Assembly (NCBI RefSeq): GCF_006715175.1
Contig: NZ_VFMQ01000001.1
Span: 124,001 to 188,000, forward strand
Reading direction: 5' to 3'
Length of the DNA stretch: 64,000 nucleotides
DNA from: Curtobacterium citreum
GTDB lineage: Bacteria; Actinomycetota; Actinomycetes; Actinomycetales; Microbacteriaceae
Each line of letters opens with the position of its first letter. Positions within the stretch are counted from its first letter, which is position 1. This document shows positions 41,758 to 49,116 of this stretch, one piece after another. The position numbers and the translations under genes are program-made. The notes beneath the pieces are model-generated. The model ran no database searches. It had not been told where the DNA came from and saw nothing but the letters and a program-made list of their open reading frames with translations.

Positions 41758-41972
41758 TGGCGATCGCCTGCCGGCTCGACGAACTCCTCACCATCCGCGG
41801 TATGACACTCGTAGAGCTTTCGGAGCACGTCGGCGTCAGCACCGTCAACCTGTCGATCCTGAAGAACGGACACGCGAAGGCCGTCCGGTTCAGCACGCTC
41901 GAAGCGATCTGCATCGCTCTCGAGTGTCAGGTCGGTGAGCTGCTCATTCAGGTACCAGACGCCGCAGCATGA
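41757..41972 (+). CDS. Small XRE-family HTH protein (YozG-like)
   Basis: A 71-residue Cro/CI-type DNA-binding protein: MAIACRLDELLTIRGMTLVE, LSEHVGVSTVNLSILKNGHA, then STLEAICIALECQVGELL. This is the HTH_26 form that accompanies DUF2975 genes. It probably represses the two-gene operon by binding the dyad at 41067. The gene pair lies between 28-bp elements at 40835 and 41984. Confidence 0.92.
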   Translation: MAIACRLDELLTIRGMTLVELSEHVGVSTVNLSILKNGHAKAVRFSTLEAICIALECQVGELLIQVPDAAA

Positions 41973-41983
41973 GCTGTCGTGTT

Positions 41984-42011
41984 GTCTCAGTAGTGGATCG
42001 GCTATCGGGCA
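41984..42011 (+). repeat. 28-bp dyad element, copy 9 (mixed arms)
   Basis: GTCTCAGTAGT, core GGATCG, GCTATCGGGCA: left arm of the GTCTC type, right arm of the CGG type. It lies 11 bases after the HTH gene. Confidence 0.8.
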
Positions 42012-42044
42012 CAGGAGTGGCGATTTCTGCTCGTTGCGCTGGCG

Positions 42045-42212
42045 CTAGCAAGCCGTGGTGCTGGGCTGAAGTTGCCCGTACGCCGCATCCTCTACTGGTT
42101 CAAACCACTCCGTTCGGACGTCTTTGCCGGGGGTGACGAACGCGATGTGGGAGAACCAGGTGTCGGCTTTCGCGCCGTGCCAGTGTCGTGTGCCCGCGCG
42201 CACCGTGTCCCC
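42045..42212 (-). pseudogene. Cupin-domain C-terminal remnant
   Basis: About 55 codons encode the end of a small cupin: GDTVRAGTRHWHGAKADTWF (metal-type HxH), SHIAFVTPGKDVRTEWFEPV, then a stop at 42045. The N-terminal barrel strands are absent; similarity stops near 42212, just before the promoter of the next gene. Confidence 0.65.
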
Positions 42213-42282
42213 TCCTGCACCGACGATCGGGCCGACCGCAGTACGGTCGGGCCCGTCCGGACGACGACGGGAGGCCGAGCTG

Positions 42283-42975
42283 ATGAGTGTGCTGCTCCGG
42301 GATCGACCCGGCGAATGGACGTGGGCCCGCCGGAACGGACTGTTCCTCGCGAACGCCATCGTCTTCCTGCTGTGCTTCGTCGGCATGGTGCTCGCGGGGT
42401 GGCGGGTGTCCGTGCACGACGCGCTGCTGCACCGTCAGGCGGTCGAGTCGCTGTGGGGGTTCCTCACGAGCGGCGACTTCGCCGAGGCGACGTTCGAGAA
42501 CTGGGAGAGCGAGTTCCTCCAGATGGGGTCCTACGTGGTGCTCACGACGTTCCTCTTCCAGAAGGGGTCGAGCGAGTCGAAGCCGCTCGACGACGACGCA
42601 CCGCAGGACGCCGATCCCCGGGAGCAATCGGGCGAACACCGCGCTCCGTGGCCGGTCCGTCGCGGCGGCGTGGCGCTCGTGCTGTACGAGAACTCGCTGC
42701 TGCTGCTCTTCGCCGTGCTCTTCGTCGGCAGCATCGTCGGGCACGTCATCGGCGGTGCCGCTGCGTACAACGAGGAGCAGGTCGAGCACGGCGGCGCGGT
42801 CGTGACCGGCTGGCAGTACCTCGGAACGTCGCAGTTCTGGTTCGAGTCGATGCAGAACTGGCAGTCCGAGTTCCTCGTCATCACGGTGATGGTGGTCGCG
42901 ACGGTCTGGCTGCGCCAGCGGGGTTCGAGCCAGTCCAAGCCGGTAGCGGCCCCCGACACCCAGACCGGCGACTGA
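42283..42975 (+). CDS. DUF6766-like membrane protein
   Basis: A 230-residue protein with an internal repeat of two units. Each unit has a first helix (AIVFLLCFVGMVLAGW; LLLLFAVLFVGSIVGHVIGG), a loop, then a W..F..NW.SEFL pattern (FENWESEFLQMGSYVVLTTF; MQNWQSEFLVITVMVVATVW) and KGSSESKP or RGSSQSKP. This arrangement is that of the DUF6766 family of four-helix membrane proteins of unknown function. GGGAGG precedes ATG 42283. Composition is core-like. Confidence 0.82.
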   Translation: MSVLLRDRPGEWTWARRNGLFLANAIVFLLCFVGMVLAGWRVSVHDALLHRQAVESLWGFLTSGDFAEATFENWESEFLQMGSYVVLTTFLFQKGSSESKPLDDDAPQDADPREQSGEHRAPWPVRRGGVALVLYENSLLLLFAVLFVGSIVGHVIGGAAAYNEEQVEHGGAVVTGWQYLGTSQFWFESMQNWQSEFLVITVMVVATVWLRQRGSSQSKPVAAPDTQTGD

Positions 42976-43017
42976 CCTGGCTCGGTACCGCCGCCGCCGC
43001 ACCAGCCGGGCCCGCGG

Positions 43018-43265
43018 TCAGTCCGCCAGCAGGAACGCCGCGAACCGGTCGATCGTGCGCAGGGCCTCGGCGGTGCCGTCGTCGTTGAGATGTCCGTGGA
43101 AGGTCCCCGGCTCGACCGCGTACACCACCGGTACCCCGGCGGCACGCAGCTCCCGGTGAACGCCGCGCCGCTCGCCCGCAGGTCGTCACGCTCGGAGTCG
43201 ACGATGCAGGTCGGCGTTTGTCCACCGAACCCGCGTACGGAGACTTCTTCCGCCCCACTGAGCAC
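43018..43265 (-). pseudogene. Alpha/beta-hydrolase C-terminal remnant, frameshifted
   Basis: The minus strand encodes TPTCIVDSERDDLRASG in one frame and then, after a shift near 43150, HRELRAAGVPVVYAVEPGTF, HGHLND and RTIDRFAAFLLAD-stop in another. This is the last third of an HSL/AB-hydrolase-3 type esterase, including catalytic Asp (DSERDDL) and His (HGHLND). The N-terminal part is missing. Confidence 0.68.
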
Positions 43266-43271
43266 AAGCTC

Positions 43272-43313
43272 GACGACGGACGGCCGACCAGCGCTGGTCG
43301 GCCGTTCGTCGTC
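43272..43313. terminator. Long perfect hairpin next to element 10
   Basis: A 42-base palindrome (21-base arms, one G-T wobble) centred on AGCGCT. It abuts the GTCTC arm of the element at 43311. Confidence 0.7.
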
Positions 43314-43332
43314 TCAGTGGGCTATCGCTAAC
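43311..43332 (+). repeat. 28-bp dyad element, copy 10 (internally deleted)
   Basis: GTCTCAGTGG joined directly to GCTATCGCTAAC; about six core bases are missing. Confidence 0.55.
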
Positions 43333-43621
43333 CAAGACGGCGACGTTGATCTGTGGACATGAACGCTGCTAGCGATCGACGACTGGTCCGATGAGGGGAA
43401 GGTGGCAACGATGCCGTTCACCGCCCCTCGTGGACTGTTCCCCACGAAGCCTGCGCCCGAGCTTGTCGGACCGCGGCCGATCCCTCCCGGAGTCATGGCA
43501 ACGCAGCACTGAGCTGACCAGCAAGGGTCAGCCTTCCTCGCCGCGAGCGTTCTGCTCGCGTGCTTCTGCATGCCCGCGCCGTCGCCCAGCGGCGGCGCGC
43601 TGACTTCACGGGAACATCTCC
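43333..43621 (+). promoter_or_regulatory. Leader region with small ORF and hairpins before an MFS gene
   Basis: The 289 bases upstream of ATG 43622 hold a 33-codon ORF (43411-43512), a hairpin GCTGACC/GGTCAGC right at its stop (43513-43532), a second hairpin CGCGAGC/GCTCGCG (43542-43560), and a G+C-rich stretch before GGGA and the ATG. This layout fits ribosome-mediated attenuation, as known for several actinobacterial antibiotic-export genes. Confidence 0.55.
43411..43512 (+). CDS. Putative leader peptide of an MFS exporter
   Basis: A 33-residue frame preceded by GGGAAGG (43396-43402), encoding a proline-rich peptide (MPFTAPRGLFPTKPAPELVG, then PRPIPPGVMATQH). Its stop overlaps the base of a hairpin. 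Seven prolines, with a PIPPG run, could stall a ribosome. Whether it is translated is not shown by the sequence alone. Confidence 0.45.
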   Translation: MPFTAPRGLFPTKPAPELVGPRPIPPGVMATQH

Positions 43622-44662
43622 ATGCTCTTCGCCCCTGCCCGATTCCGGGCTTCACTCGCGAACCTGCGCGAACACCGCTTCGTCACGTTCGCGGTGCTGA
43701 CCGACACCATCGGCGCCGGCCTCACGCTGCCGCTGACGATCGTCTACTTCACCATCACCACCGACGTGCCCCTGGCGGTCATCGGTGTCCTCTCGACCGT
43801 CGCATCACTAGTCGCCCTCCCCATCGGACTCGTCGGCGGGCTCCTCGAGCAGGCGTACGACGACGTCGACTACATCTCGGCCCACGCGTACTACGAGGAA
43901 GAGGGCGACATGTCCTCGTTCCTGGCGTCCGGCGTGAACATGGACCACTTCATCGACACGGTCACGACCGCCGCCGACCACGTCAAGGCGCACAAGAAGT
44001 CCGACAAGCGGATCGACATCTCGTTCGACGAATGGAACGTCTGGTCGCTCAGCAAGTGGAACGAGCAGCAGAAGACCTTCGAGCTCCAGGACTGGCCGGT
44101 CGCGCCGCGCCTCCTCGAGGACGTCTACACCGTCGCGGACGCGGTCGTCGTCGGCGGCCTCCTCATCACGCTGCTCCGCCACGCCGACCGCGTCGCGTCG
44201 GCGAGCCTCGCGCAGCTCGTCAACGTGATCGGCCCGATCATGACCGAGCCCGGCGGGCCGGCCTGGCGCCAGACCACGTTCTTCCCGTTCTCGCTCACGT
44301 CGCGCCTGGCGAACGGCACGTCGCTGCAGGTGAAGGCCTCCGGTGACACCGTCGACGGCGGCAAGCACGGCGAGGTCCCGGTCGTCGACTCGGCCGCCAC
44401 GGTCGAGGACGGCAAGGCGGCGGTGTTCCTCGTGAACCGCCACCAGACCGAGACCACCACGGTCACGATCGACCTGGCCGGCCTGCAGGTCGACGGTGAC
44501 GTCCGTGCCGAGGGCGTCTGGGACGACGACGTGCACGCCGTCAACGACCTCGGGAACCGCGAGCGCGTCGGGCTGCGGACGAACGACACGGTCCGTCGCG
44601 ACGGCGACACGATCACCATCGAGCTGCCGCCGGTCTCCTGGACCGCGGTGTCGATCGGCTGA
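43622..44662 (+). pseudogene. In-frame chimera: MFS N-terminus fused to GH51 arabinofuranosidase C-terminus
   Basis: A single open frame of 346 codons. Residues 1-74 are the first two helices of an MFS exporter (REHRFVTFAVLTDTIGAGLT, LPLTIVYFTITTDVPLAVIG, VALPIGLVGG). From about residue 75 it is the C-terminal part of an alpha-L-arabinofuranosidase (GH51): AYDDVDYISAHAYYEEE, ISFDEWNVWS with the catalytic nucleophile Glu, and the beta domain ending in ITIELPPVSWTAVSIG. The acid/base Glu and the first part of the barrel are missing. Neither activity should survive. The missing end of the MFS lies at 48364. Confidence 0.85.
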
Positions 44663-44806
44663 GCTCCGCCGGCTCCGGCCGGCGGTCGAGCGCCTCGGCG
44701 AGCGCCACGGTGAGCGTCGAGTGAGCACGGGAGGGCGTCGGTCCGCGTGAGCGGGTCGGCGCCCTCCCGCTGTCCGTCGGACCGCTCGCGACCCGGCACA
44801 GGACGG
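44663..44806. other. Spacer after the GH51 fragment
   Basis: No gene is seen. Together with the family-A hairpin and the small frame at 44907 it fills the 533 bases between the chimera and the AraC gene. Confidence 0.4.
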
Positions 44807-44844
44807 ACGGGAGGATCGTGGCGGGGCCGCCACGATCCTCCCGT
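44807..44844. terminator. Family-A hairpin, copy 5 (variant)
   Basis: ACGGGAGGATCGTGGCGG pairs perfectly with CCGCCACGATCCTCCCGT, two-base loop. GGACGGACGGGAGG at its edge matches the family, and its presence shows that this block comes from the same kind of chromosome as the left region. Confidence 0.72.
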
Positions 44845-44906
44845 GGCGGGGCCCGGTCCCCGCACCGGGCCCCGCGCACGCGGCGGACGTGCCTGCAGTG
44901 CGGGGC

Positions 44907-45047
44907 ATGACGGGGACGGAGGAGCCGGACGGAGCGGGACAGCTCGGGCCGTTCCAGGACGACTTCGTCGCGTCGATGGCAGCCTGGACACCGTCGGGGG
45001 ACGCCGGTCCCGAGCCCGGTTCGTCCGCAGGACGAAAGATCCGGTGA
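44907..45047 (+). CDS. Possible small protein, 46 residues
   Basis: A short frame starting ATG 44907 (MTGTEEPDGAGQLGPFQDDF) and ending in GRKIR. It is acidic then basic and has no membrane segment. G-rich sequence precedes the ATG but there is no clear ribosome site. I cannot link it to a family. Confidence 0.3.
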   Translation: MTGTEEPDGAGQLGPFQDDFVASMAAWTPSGDAGPEPGSSAGRKIR

Positions 45048-45195
45048 CCGGCGGTTGACGTCTGCCGTCGGTCCGGTCATCCTCGGAGCACGGCAGCGTT
45101 GCGGTGGTGGATCAGGTCCCCGTGACGCGGGGTCGGTGCCTGTTCGGGTCAGGTCGCCCCGGTGACCGCGACCGACCGGGTCGCGGTCACCGCCG

Positions 45196-46191
45196 TCACC
45201 GCCGCAGCGTCTGTCGCGGGTACTCGCCGACCGCGCGGAGGTACTCGCCCGCGAACCGGCCGAGGTGTGCGAAGCCCCACCGCCGGGCGACCTCCTGCAC
45301 GCTCGTCGTCGCCGGGTCCGACCGTCGGAGTTCGATGCGCACCCGCTCGAGACGGACGCGGCGCACGTAGTTCATCGGGGTCGTGTCGAGGTCCCGCTGG
45401 AACGCCTCCTGCACCGCGCGGATGCTGAGGCCGGCGGCGTCCGCGATGTCGGCGACGGAGAGCGGACGGTTGAGGTGCTCGTGCACGAACTCCACCGCTG
45501 CCCGCAGACGGGCCTTCCGGGGCAGGAGCACGACCGCCGGCAGCTCGGGCGCCGCCGGGGGGTACAGGTCGAGGAAGGCCGAGGCGGCCTCGCGCGTGAG
45601 CGTGTGCCAGAGGAGCGTTCCGACGCCGTGCCGGAGCTCCTGCGCGAGGAGCGTCATCTGCCGGCGCCAGCGCGCGACGGCCTCGGCGTCGAGCTCGCGG
45701 AGGTGGTCGAGCGCGAGGTCCGTCACCTGCCCGGTGTGGAACCGCTCCGCGGACACCTCGTGCACGAGGTCGCGGGACAGGTGCACGAGCCGCTGGTCGT
45801 AGTCCTCGTACGCGAACACGAACTCGCGGTCGCTCGGGAACAGCATCGGCGTGCCGATGCGCATCGGGACGCCGTCCTGGCGGACGTCCGGCACCCCCGT
45901 CCCCTCGGTGAGCCACTGCACGACGTAGTCGTCGGTGTGCGGGATCGCGCCGCGGATGGCCCCGGTGATCCGGGACCGTCGGAGGGTGACGGCGGCGTCG
46001 CCGACCGCGGTGTAGCGGTAGGTGAACGGCTGCTCGGTGGCGTGGGCGGACCAGCCCCGGCCGCCGTACAGGCCCCCGACCTCGTGGACGACGCCCTCCG
46101 GCTGCGTCCCGGCGGCCTCGAGCCGGACAGCGTGGGGTGTGGGCGTCCCGTCCGCCGGGACGGGACGTGCTCCGGCGTCGACGGCGGTCAT
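45196..46191 (-). CDS. AraC family transcriptional regulator
   Basis: A 331-residue regulator. The N-terminal 200 residues form an AraC-binding-like-2 type sensor domain (GAIPHTDDYVVQWLTEGTG, MLFPSDREFVFAYEDYDQRL). The HTH pair follows: RPLSVADIADAAGLSIRAVQ, EAFQRDLDTTPMNYVRRVRL, and VQEVARRWGFAHLGRFAGEY ending GEYPRQTLRR. The start overlaps the stop of a small upstream gene by four bases (46188-46191). It lies in the 4.5-kb core-like block. Targets unknown. Confidence 0.92.
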   Translation of the reverse strand: MTAVDAGARPVPADGTPTPHAVRLEAAGTQPEGVVHEVGGLYGGRGWSAHATEQPFTYRYTAVGDAAVTLRRSRITGAIRGAIPHTDDYVVQWLTEGTGVPDVRQDGVPMRIGTPMLFPSDREFVFAYEDYDQRLVHLSRDLVHEVSAERFHTGQVTDLALDHLRELDAEAVARWRRQMTLLAQELRHGVGTLLWHTLTREAASAFLDLYPPAAPELPAVVLLPRKARLRAAVEFVHEHLNRPLSVADIADAAGLSIRAVQEAFQRDLDTTPMNYVRRVRLERVRIELRRSDPATTSVQEVARRWGFAHLGRFAGEYLRAVGEYPRQTLRR

Positions 46192-46406
46192 CGTGTCGCC
46201 TCGAAGAAGTCGGCGTACGAGGGCTCGGAGCCGGAGCCGGCGGCCCGGAGCCGCACCACGGCGGCGAGTGCGGACGGATCGGCGAGACCGGCCCGCCGTC
46301 GCCACTCGGCCGCCGTCACCGGTAGCGCATCGGGCCGGATCGGCGGTGCGTAGGTCGTGCGGGTCTTCGGCCCGCGGCCGAGGACGTCGGTCGCGGTGTG
46401 CATCAT
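46188..46406 (-). CDS. Small protein coupled to the AraC gene
   Basis: A 72-residue soluble basic protein (MMHTATDVLGRGPKTRTTYA; ending SEPSYADFFEATR). Its TGA overlaps the AraC ATG (ATGA), so it is cotranslated. No motif is recognised. GGGGTGG before the start is a weak ribosome site. It could modulate the regulator or simply couple its translation. Confidence 0.55.
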   Translation of the reverse strand: MMHTATDVLGRGPKTRTTYAPPIRPDALPVTAAEWRRRAGLADPSALAAVVRLRAAGSGSEPSYADFFEATR

Positions 46407-46590
46407 CTGGACCACCCCTGCATGGCTCGGAGGACGTGTGGACGTTCCGGCTGCCGGGGTCTGGGGCTGCTCGTCGCCACCGTAGGACACGGGCGCTCGA
46501 CGTGTCGACAGTTCGGGCTCCGTGACCGGGCGGACGATCCAGGTTGCGCGGCCGACGTCGTCCTCCGGGCGGCGCGTGGCGAGGTCCGGG

Positions 46591-46619
46591 GGTCGGTCGC
46601 TACCGTGGGGCGACCGACC
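46591..46619 (+). promoter_or_regulatory. Hairpin before the first GAF-ANTAR gene
   Basis: GGTCGGTCGC and GCGACCGACC pair with a nine-base loop containing TACCGT. It lies 26 bases before the GTG start; it may be an operator or a leader hairpin. Confidence 0.4.
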
Positions 46620-46644
46620 GACGTGCGACGAGAGGACCGACGGG

Positions 46645-47322
46645 GTGACGCACACCGCTGACGACCTCGCCGCTCCGTACACGGTGCTCCCGGTCGACGG
46701 TGTGGCGATCTCCACGCTGGCGTCCCCGCTCGGTGCCGAGACCGTGGCAGCGAGCAACGCGTTCGCCGCGCGGCTCGACGAGATCCAGCTCGACCTGGGC
46801 GAGGGGCCGATCTGGCAGGCGGTCCGGGACCGGCACCCGGTGCTCCGTCCCGAGCTCGGTGCCACCGGTCCGGACGAGTGGCCCACCGCGCTTGCGGCGC
46901 TCCGTGCGGCCGGGACCGGCGCGGTGTACGCCTTCCCGATGCACGTCGGTACCCTCACCGTCGGGACCGTCGGCCTCTACGCCACCCTCGGTTCGACGCT
47001 CTCCACGGCGGACGCGCCGGGCATCGAAGGACTCGCCGGGCGCACCGCCCGACTCGTCCTCGCGCGCGGCCTGCAGCGGGCGGTCGACGAACGACCGGGG
47101 GAGTGGTCCTCGGGACCGTGGTCCCGCCGCGAGGTCCACCAGGCGGCCGGCATGGTCGCCGCGCAGACGGGGACCACCCCGGACGACGCGCTGCTGCTCC
47201 TCCGGGCGTCCGCCTTCGCGAGCGGGCAGAGTGTCCTGCAGGTGTCCGCGCGGGTCCTCGAACGCGAGATCGACTTCGGTGATCCGTCGGGAACGGACGC
47301 ACCGGGAAGGAACACGCCATGA
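46645..47322 (+). CDS. GAF-like/ANTAR-domain protein
   Basis: A 225-residue protein. Residues 10-150 form a GAF-like domain (DLGEGPIWQAVRDRHPVLRP and AFPMHVGTLTVGTVGLYA are typical of this group), and residues 158-215 form an ANTAR helix bundle (SRREVHQAAGMVAAQTGTTP, DALLLLRASAFASGQSVLQV). ANTAR domains bind dual-hairpin RNA to block termination. GTG 46645 follows GAGAGG. It overlaps the next, paralogous gene by four bases. Confidence 0.87.
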   Translation: MTHTADDLAAPYTVLPVDGVAISTLASPLGAETVAASNAFAARLDEIQLDLGEGPIWQAVRDRHPVLRPELGATGPDEWPTALAALRAAGTGAVYAFPMHVGTLTVGTVGLYATLGSTLSTADAPGIEGLAGRTARLVLARGLQRAVDERPGEWSSGPWSRREVHQAAGMVAAQTGTTPDDALLLLRASAFASGQSVLQVSARVLEREIDFGDPSGTDAPGRNTP

Positions 47323-48059
47323 CCGAGGACCGAGAGCGTCGGCTCATCGACGCCTTCCTCACGGCCACGGGCACGCTCGTCGGCGACTACGACGTGGTCG
47401 AGATGCTGCAGACGCTGATCGACGACATCCAGGAGCTGTTCGACGTCGACGCGGTCGGCATCATGCTCGCGAACCAGCAGCAGGAGCTCGAGGTCGTGGT
47501 CTCGACGAGCGAGGCGAGCGCCCTGCTCGGCGTCCTGCAGCTCGAGGCCGGCGAGGGACCGTGCGTCGAGTCCTACGAGACCGGTCGGACCGTCTGGGTC
47601 GCGGACCTCGAGGACATGCGCCGCCGGTGGGCACGGTTCGCCGAGGAGTCGGAACGCGCCGGGTTCGCCTCGGTGCACTCGGTCCCGCTGCGCAGTCGGG
47701 AGGCCGTGCTCGGCTCGATGAACCTGTTCCGCATCGAGCCGGGGCGCCTCAACGAGCAGGACGCGGTGGCGGCGCGGGCGCTGACGGACGTCGCGACGAT
47801 CAGCATCCTGCAGCAGCGCGACGCGGACCAGGCCGCCCGGACGCAGCAGCAGCTGCAGCAGGCGTTGGACAGCCGGGTCGCGATCGAGCAGGCCAAGGGC
47901 TTCCTGGCGCACACGCACCGCGTCGACCTCGACACCGCGTTCGCGATGCTGCGTGCGCACGCCCGGTCGCACGGGCTGCTGCTGCAGGACGTCGCCCGTG
48001 CCGTGACCGAGCGACGGCTGGACCTCGCGCAACCGGAGTCGGCGGACACCCGCCGCTGA
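47319..48059 (+). CDS. GAF/ANTAR-domain protein
   Basis: A 246-residue protein with a GAF domain (residues 15-160: GEGPCVESYETGRTVWVADL, GFASVHSVPLRSREAVLGSM) and a C-terminal ANTAR domain (SRVAIEQAKGFLAHTHRVDL, DTAFAMLRAHARSHGLLLQD), where the AIEQAKG and A...LR..AR residues are the RNA-binding consensus. It probably senses a small ligand or redox state and antiterminates target transcripts. Its ATG overlaps the first GAF-ANTAR gene; the two may form a heterodimer. Confidence 0.92.
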   Translation: MTEDRERRLIDAFLTATGTLVGDYDVVEMLQTLIDDIQELFDVDAVGIMLANQQQELEVVVSTSEASALLGVLQLEAGEGPCVESYETGRTVWVADLEDMRRRWARFAEESERAGFASVHSVPLRSREAVLGSMNLFRIEPGRLNEQDAVAARALTDVATISILQQRDADQAARTQQQLQQALDSRVAIEQAKGFLAHTHRVDLDTAFAMLRAHARSHGLLLQDVARAVTERRLDLAQPESADTRR

Positions 48060-48062
48060 CGA

Positions 48063-48365
48063 TCACCGGGTCCGTGCCGCCCGGGCGCGGTCCTTGATCG
48101 CCTCGATCACCTCGGTCTTGGCATCGGCGTACGCGTTCATGTCGTCCCAGCTGCGGGTCATCAGCGTCCGCTTGACGTCCTCGTACCGCTGGCGGTCCGC
48201 GGCGTCCCGGCGGAGGTGGTCCCGGAGCAGCAGGTACGCGTCGAGCGCGGGCGCGCCGTGCTCGTACACGTGGACGTGCACGTCCCGCTCCGGGGTCCGG
48301 ACGAGCCGGTGCCCGGGCTCGCGGACGCGCAGCTCGTAGCCGGCGGCCAGGAGCGGCTCGGACAT
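48063..48365 (-). pseudogene. GrpB/UPF0157 C-terminal remnant
   Basis: About 100 codons match the end of a GrpB (UPF0157, nucleotidyltransferase-fold) protein: YELRVREPGHRLVRTPERDV, HVHVYEHG, YLLLRDHLRRDAADRQRYED. The N-terminal GSTAVPGL-type active-site part is missing. An ATG at 48365 exists but is at the junction with the MFS fragment, so it is probably fortuitous. Confidence 0.72.
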
Positions 48366-48633
48366 GATCTACCTGCCCGCGGCGAACGCGGTCATGGCCG
48401 AAGCTCCGCACCCGCGAATTCGCGGTCGAGCAATCGGGGTGTTCCAGACCGCGAGCTCAATCGGCATGGCGTTGTTCCCGCTCACCCTGGGCCTGTTGGA
48501 CTCACGAACGCCGTGGCTGCTGTGGCTCATCGCTACATGCGTGTTCGTCGCTGCCGCGTGGGCCTGGCGCGAAGCAGTACGAGGCCTGCCGCAACGAGTG
48601 CGAGTTGCCGAGCTGACTGACGTCGACGCGTGA
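48364..48633 (+). pseudogene. MFS transporter C-terminal remnant
   Basis: About 89 codons encode the last helices of an MFS exporter (IYLPAANAVMAEAPHPRIRG, RAIGVFQTASSIGMALFPLT, LLWLIATCVFVAAAWAWRE). This is the same strand and family as the N-terminal piece at 43622-43845; the two are plausibly ends of one gene whose middle (about 240 codons) has been replaced by the 4.5-kb block between them. A strong hairpin follows. Confidence 0.75.
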
Positions 48634-48639
48634 GAGGCG

Positions 48640-48670
48640 CTTGGCCGGACCTAACCGAGTCCGGCCAAGC
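48640..48670. terminator. Hairpin terminator of the MFS gene
   Basis: GCTTGGCCGGA and TCCGGCCAAGC are perfect 11-base arms with a 9-10 base loop; no long U-tract. Confidence 0.7.
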
Positions 48671-48673
48671 ACC

Positions 48674-48701
48674 GTCTCGATAGCCGATCGGCTACCGAGA
48701 C
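48674..48701 (+). repeat. 28-bp dyad element, copy 11
   Basis: GTCTCGATAGC, CGATCG, GCTACCGAGAC: near-perfect palindrome of the GTCTC/GAGAC type. Confidence 0.85.
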
Positions 48702-48760
48702 AACGGTCCGCCTTCGCTGACCGAGCTCAAGATGAGAACCGGCGGGCACACTGGCACGTC

Positions 48761-49063
48761 CTAGGACTCCCGCCCGGCGACGTTCGTTTCCCAGTGTGCG
48801 AACACGATTGAGTCGCCCAGACCCAGTTCCCGAGCAATCGCCCCGGCCAGACGCTCACCCTTGAGTCGCTGCTCATCGCAAGTCCGTGTATCGGGCCAGC
48901 CAGTCTCGTAGGAGTACAGCGAATTGAATGTGGCAGCCCATTGGCGAATGTCTGCCTCGAGCCACGCCGGTAGCTGCGGCTCCCCATCCGGCGCTCCGCC
49001 GTCGTCCCGCCAGAGCGGCCAGTCGGCGCTGTAGTCGTTCATGAGTCGATAGCGCACCTTCAC
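48761..49063 (-). CDS. Hypothetical protein
   Basis: A 100-residue soluble protein (MKVRYRLMNDYSADWPLWRD, WLEADIRQWAATFNSLYSYE, GERLAGAIARELGLGDSIVF). Helical with many Trp and acidic residues. No family recognised with certainty. ATG 49063 is used; ATG 49042 (MNDYS) is an alternative. It is the only gene between elements 11 and 12. Confidence 0.7.
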   Translation of the reverse strand: MKVRYRLMNDYSADWPLWRDDGGAPDGEPQLPAWLEADIRQWAATFNSLYSYETGWPDTRTCDEQRLKGERLAGAIARELGLGDSIVFAHWETNVAGRES

Positions 49064-49088
49064 AGGATCGCACGGGCGCCTGCAACAT

Positions 49089-49116
49089 GTCCCGATGGCG
49101 GATCGGCTACCGGTCT
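49089..49116 (+). repeat. 28-bp dyad element, copy 12
   Basis: GTCCCGATGGC, GGATCG, GCTACCGGTCT. It supplies the TAG stop (49107) of the following minus-strand gene. Confidence 0.78.
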
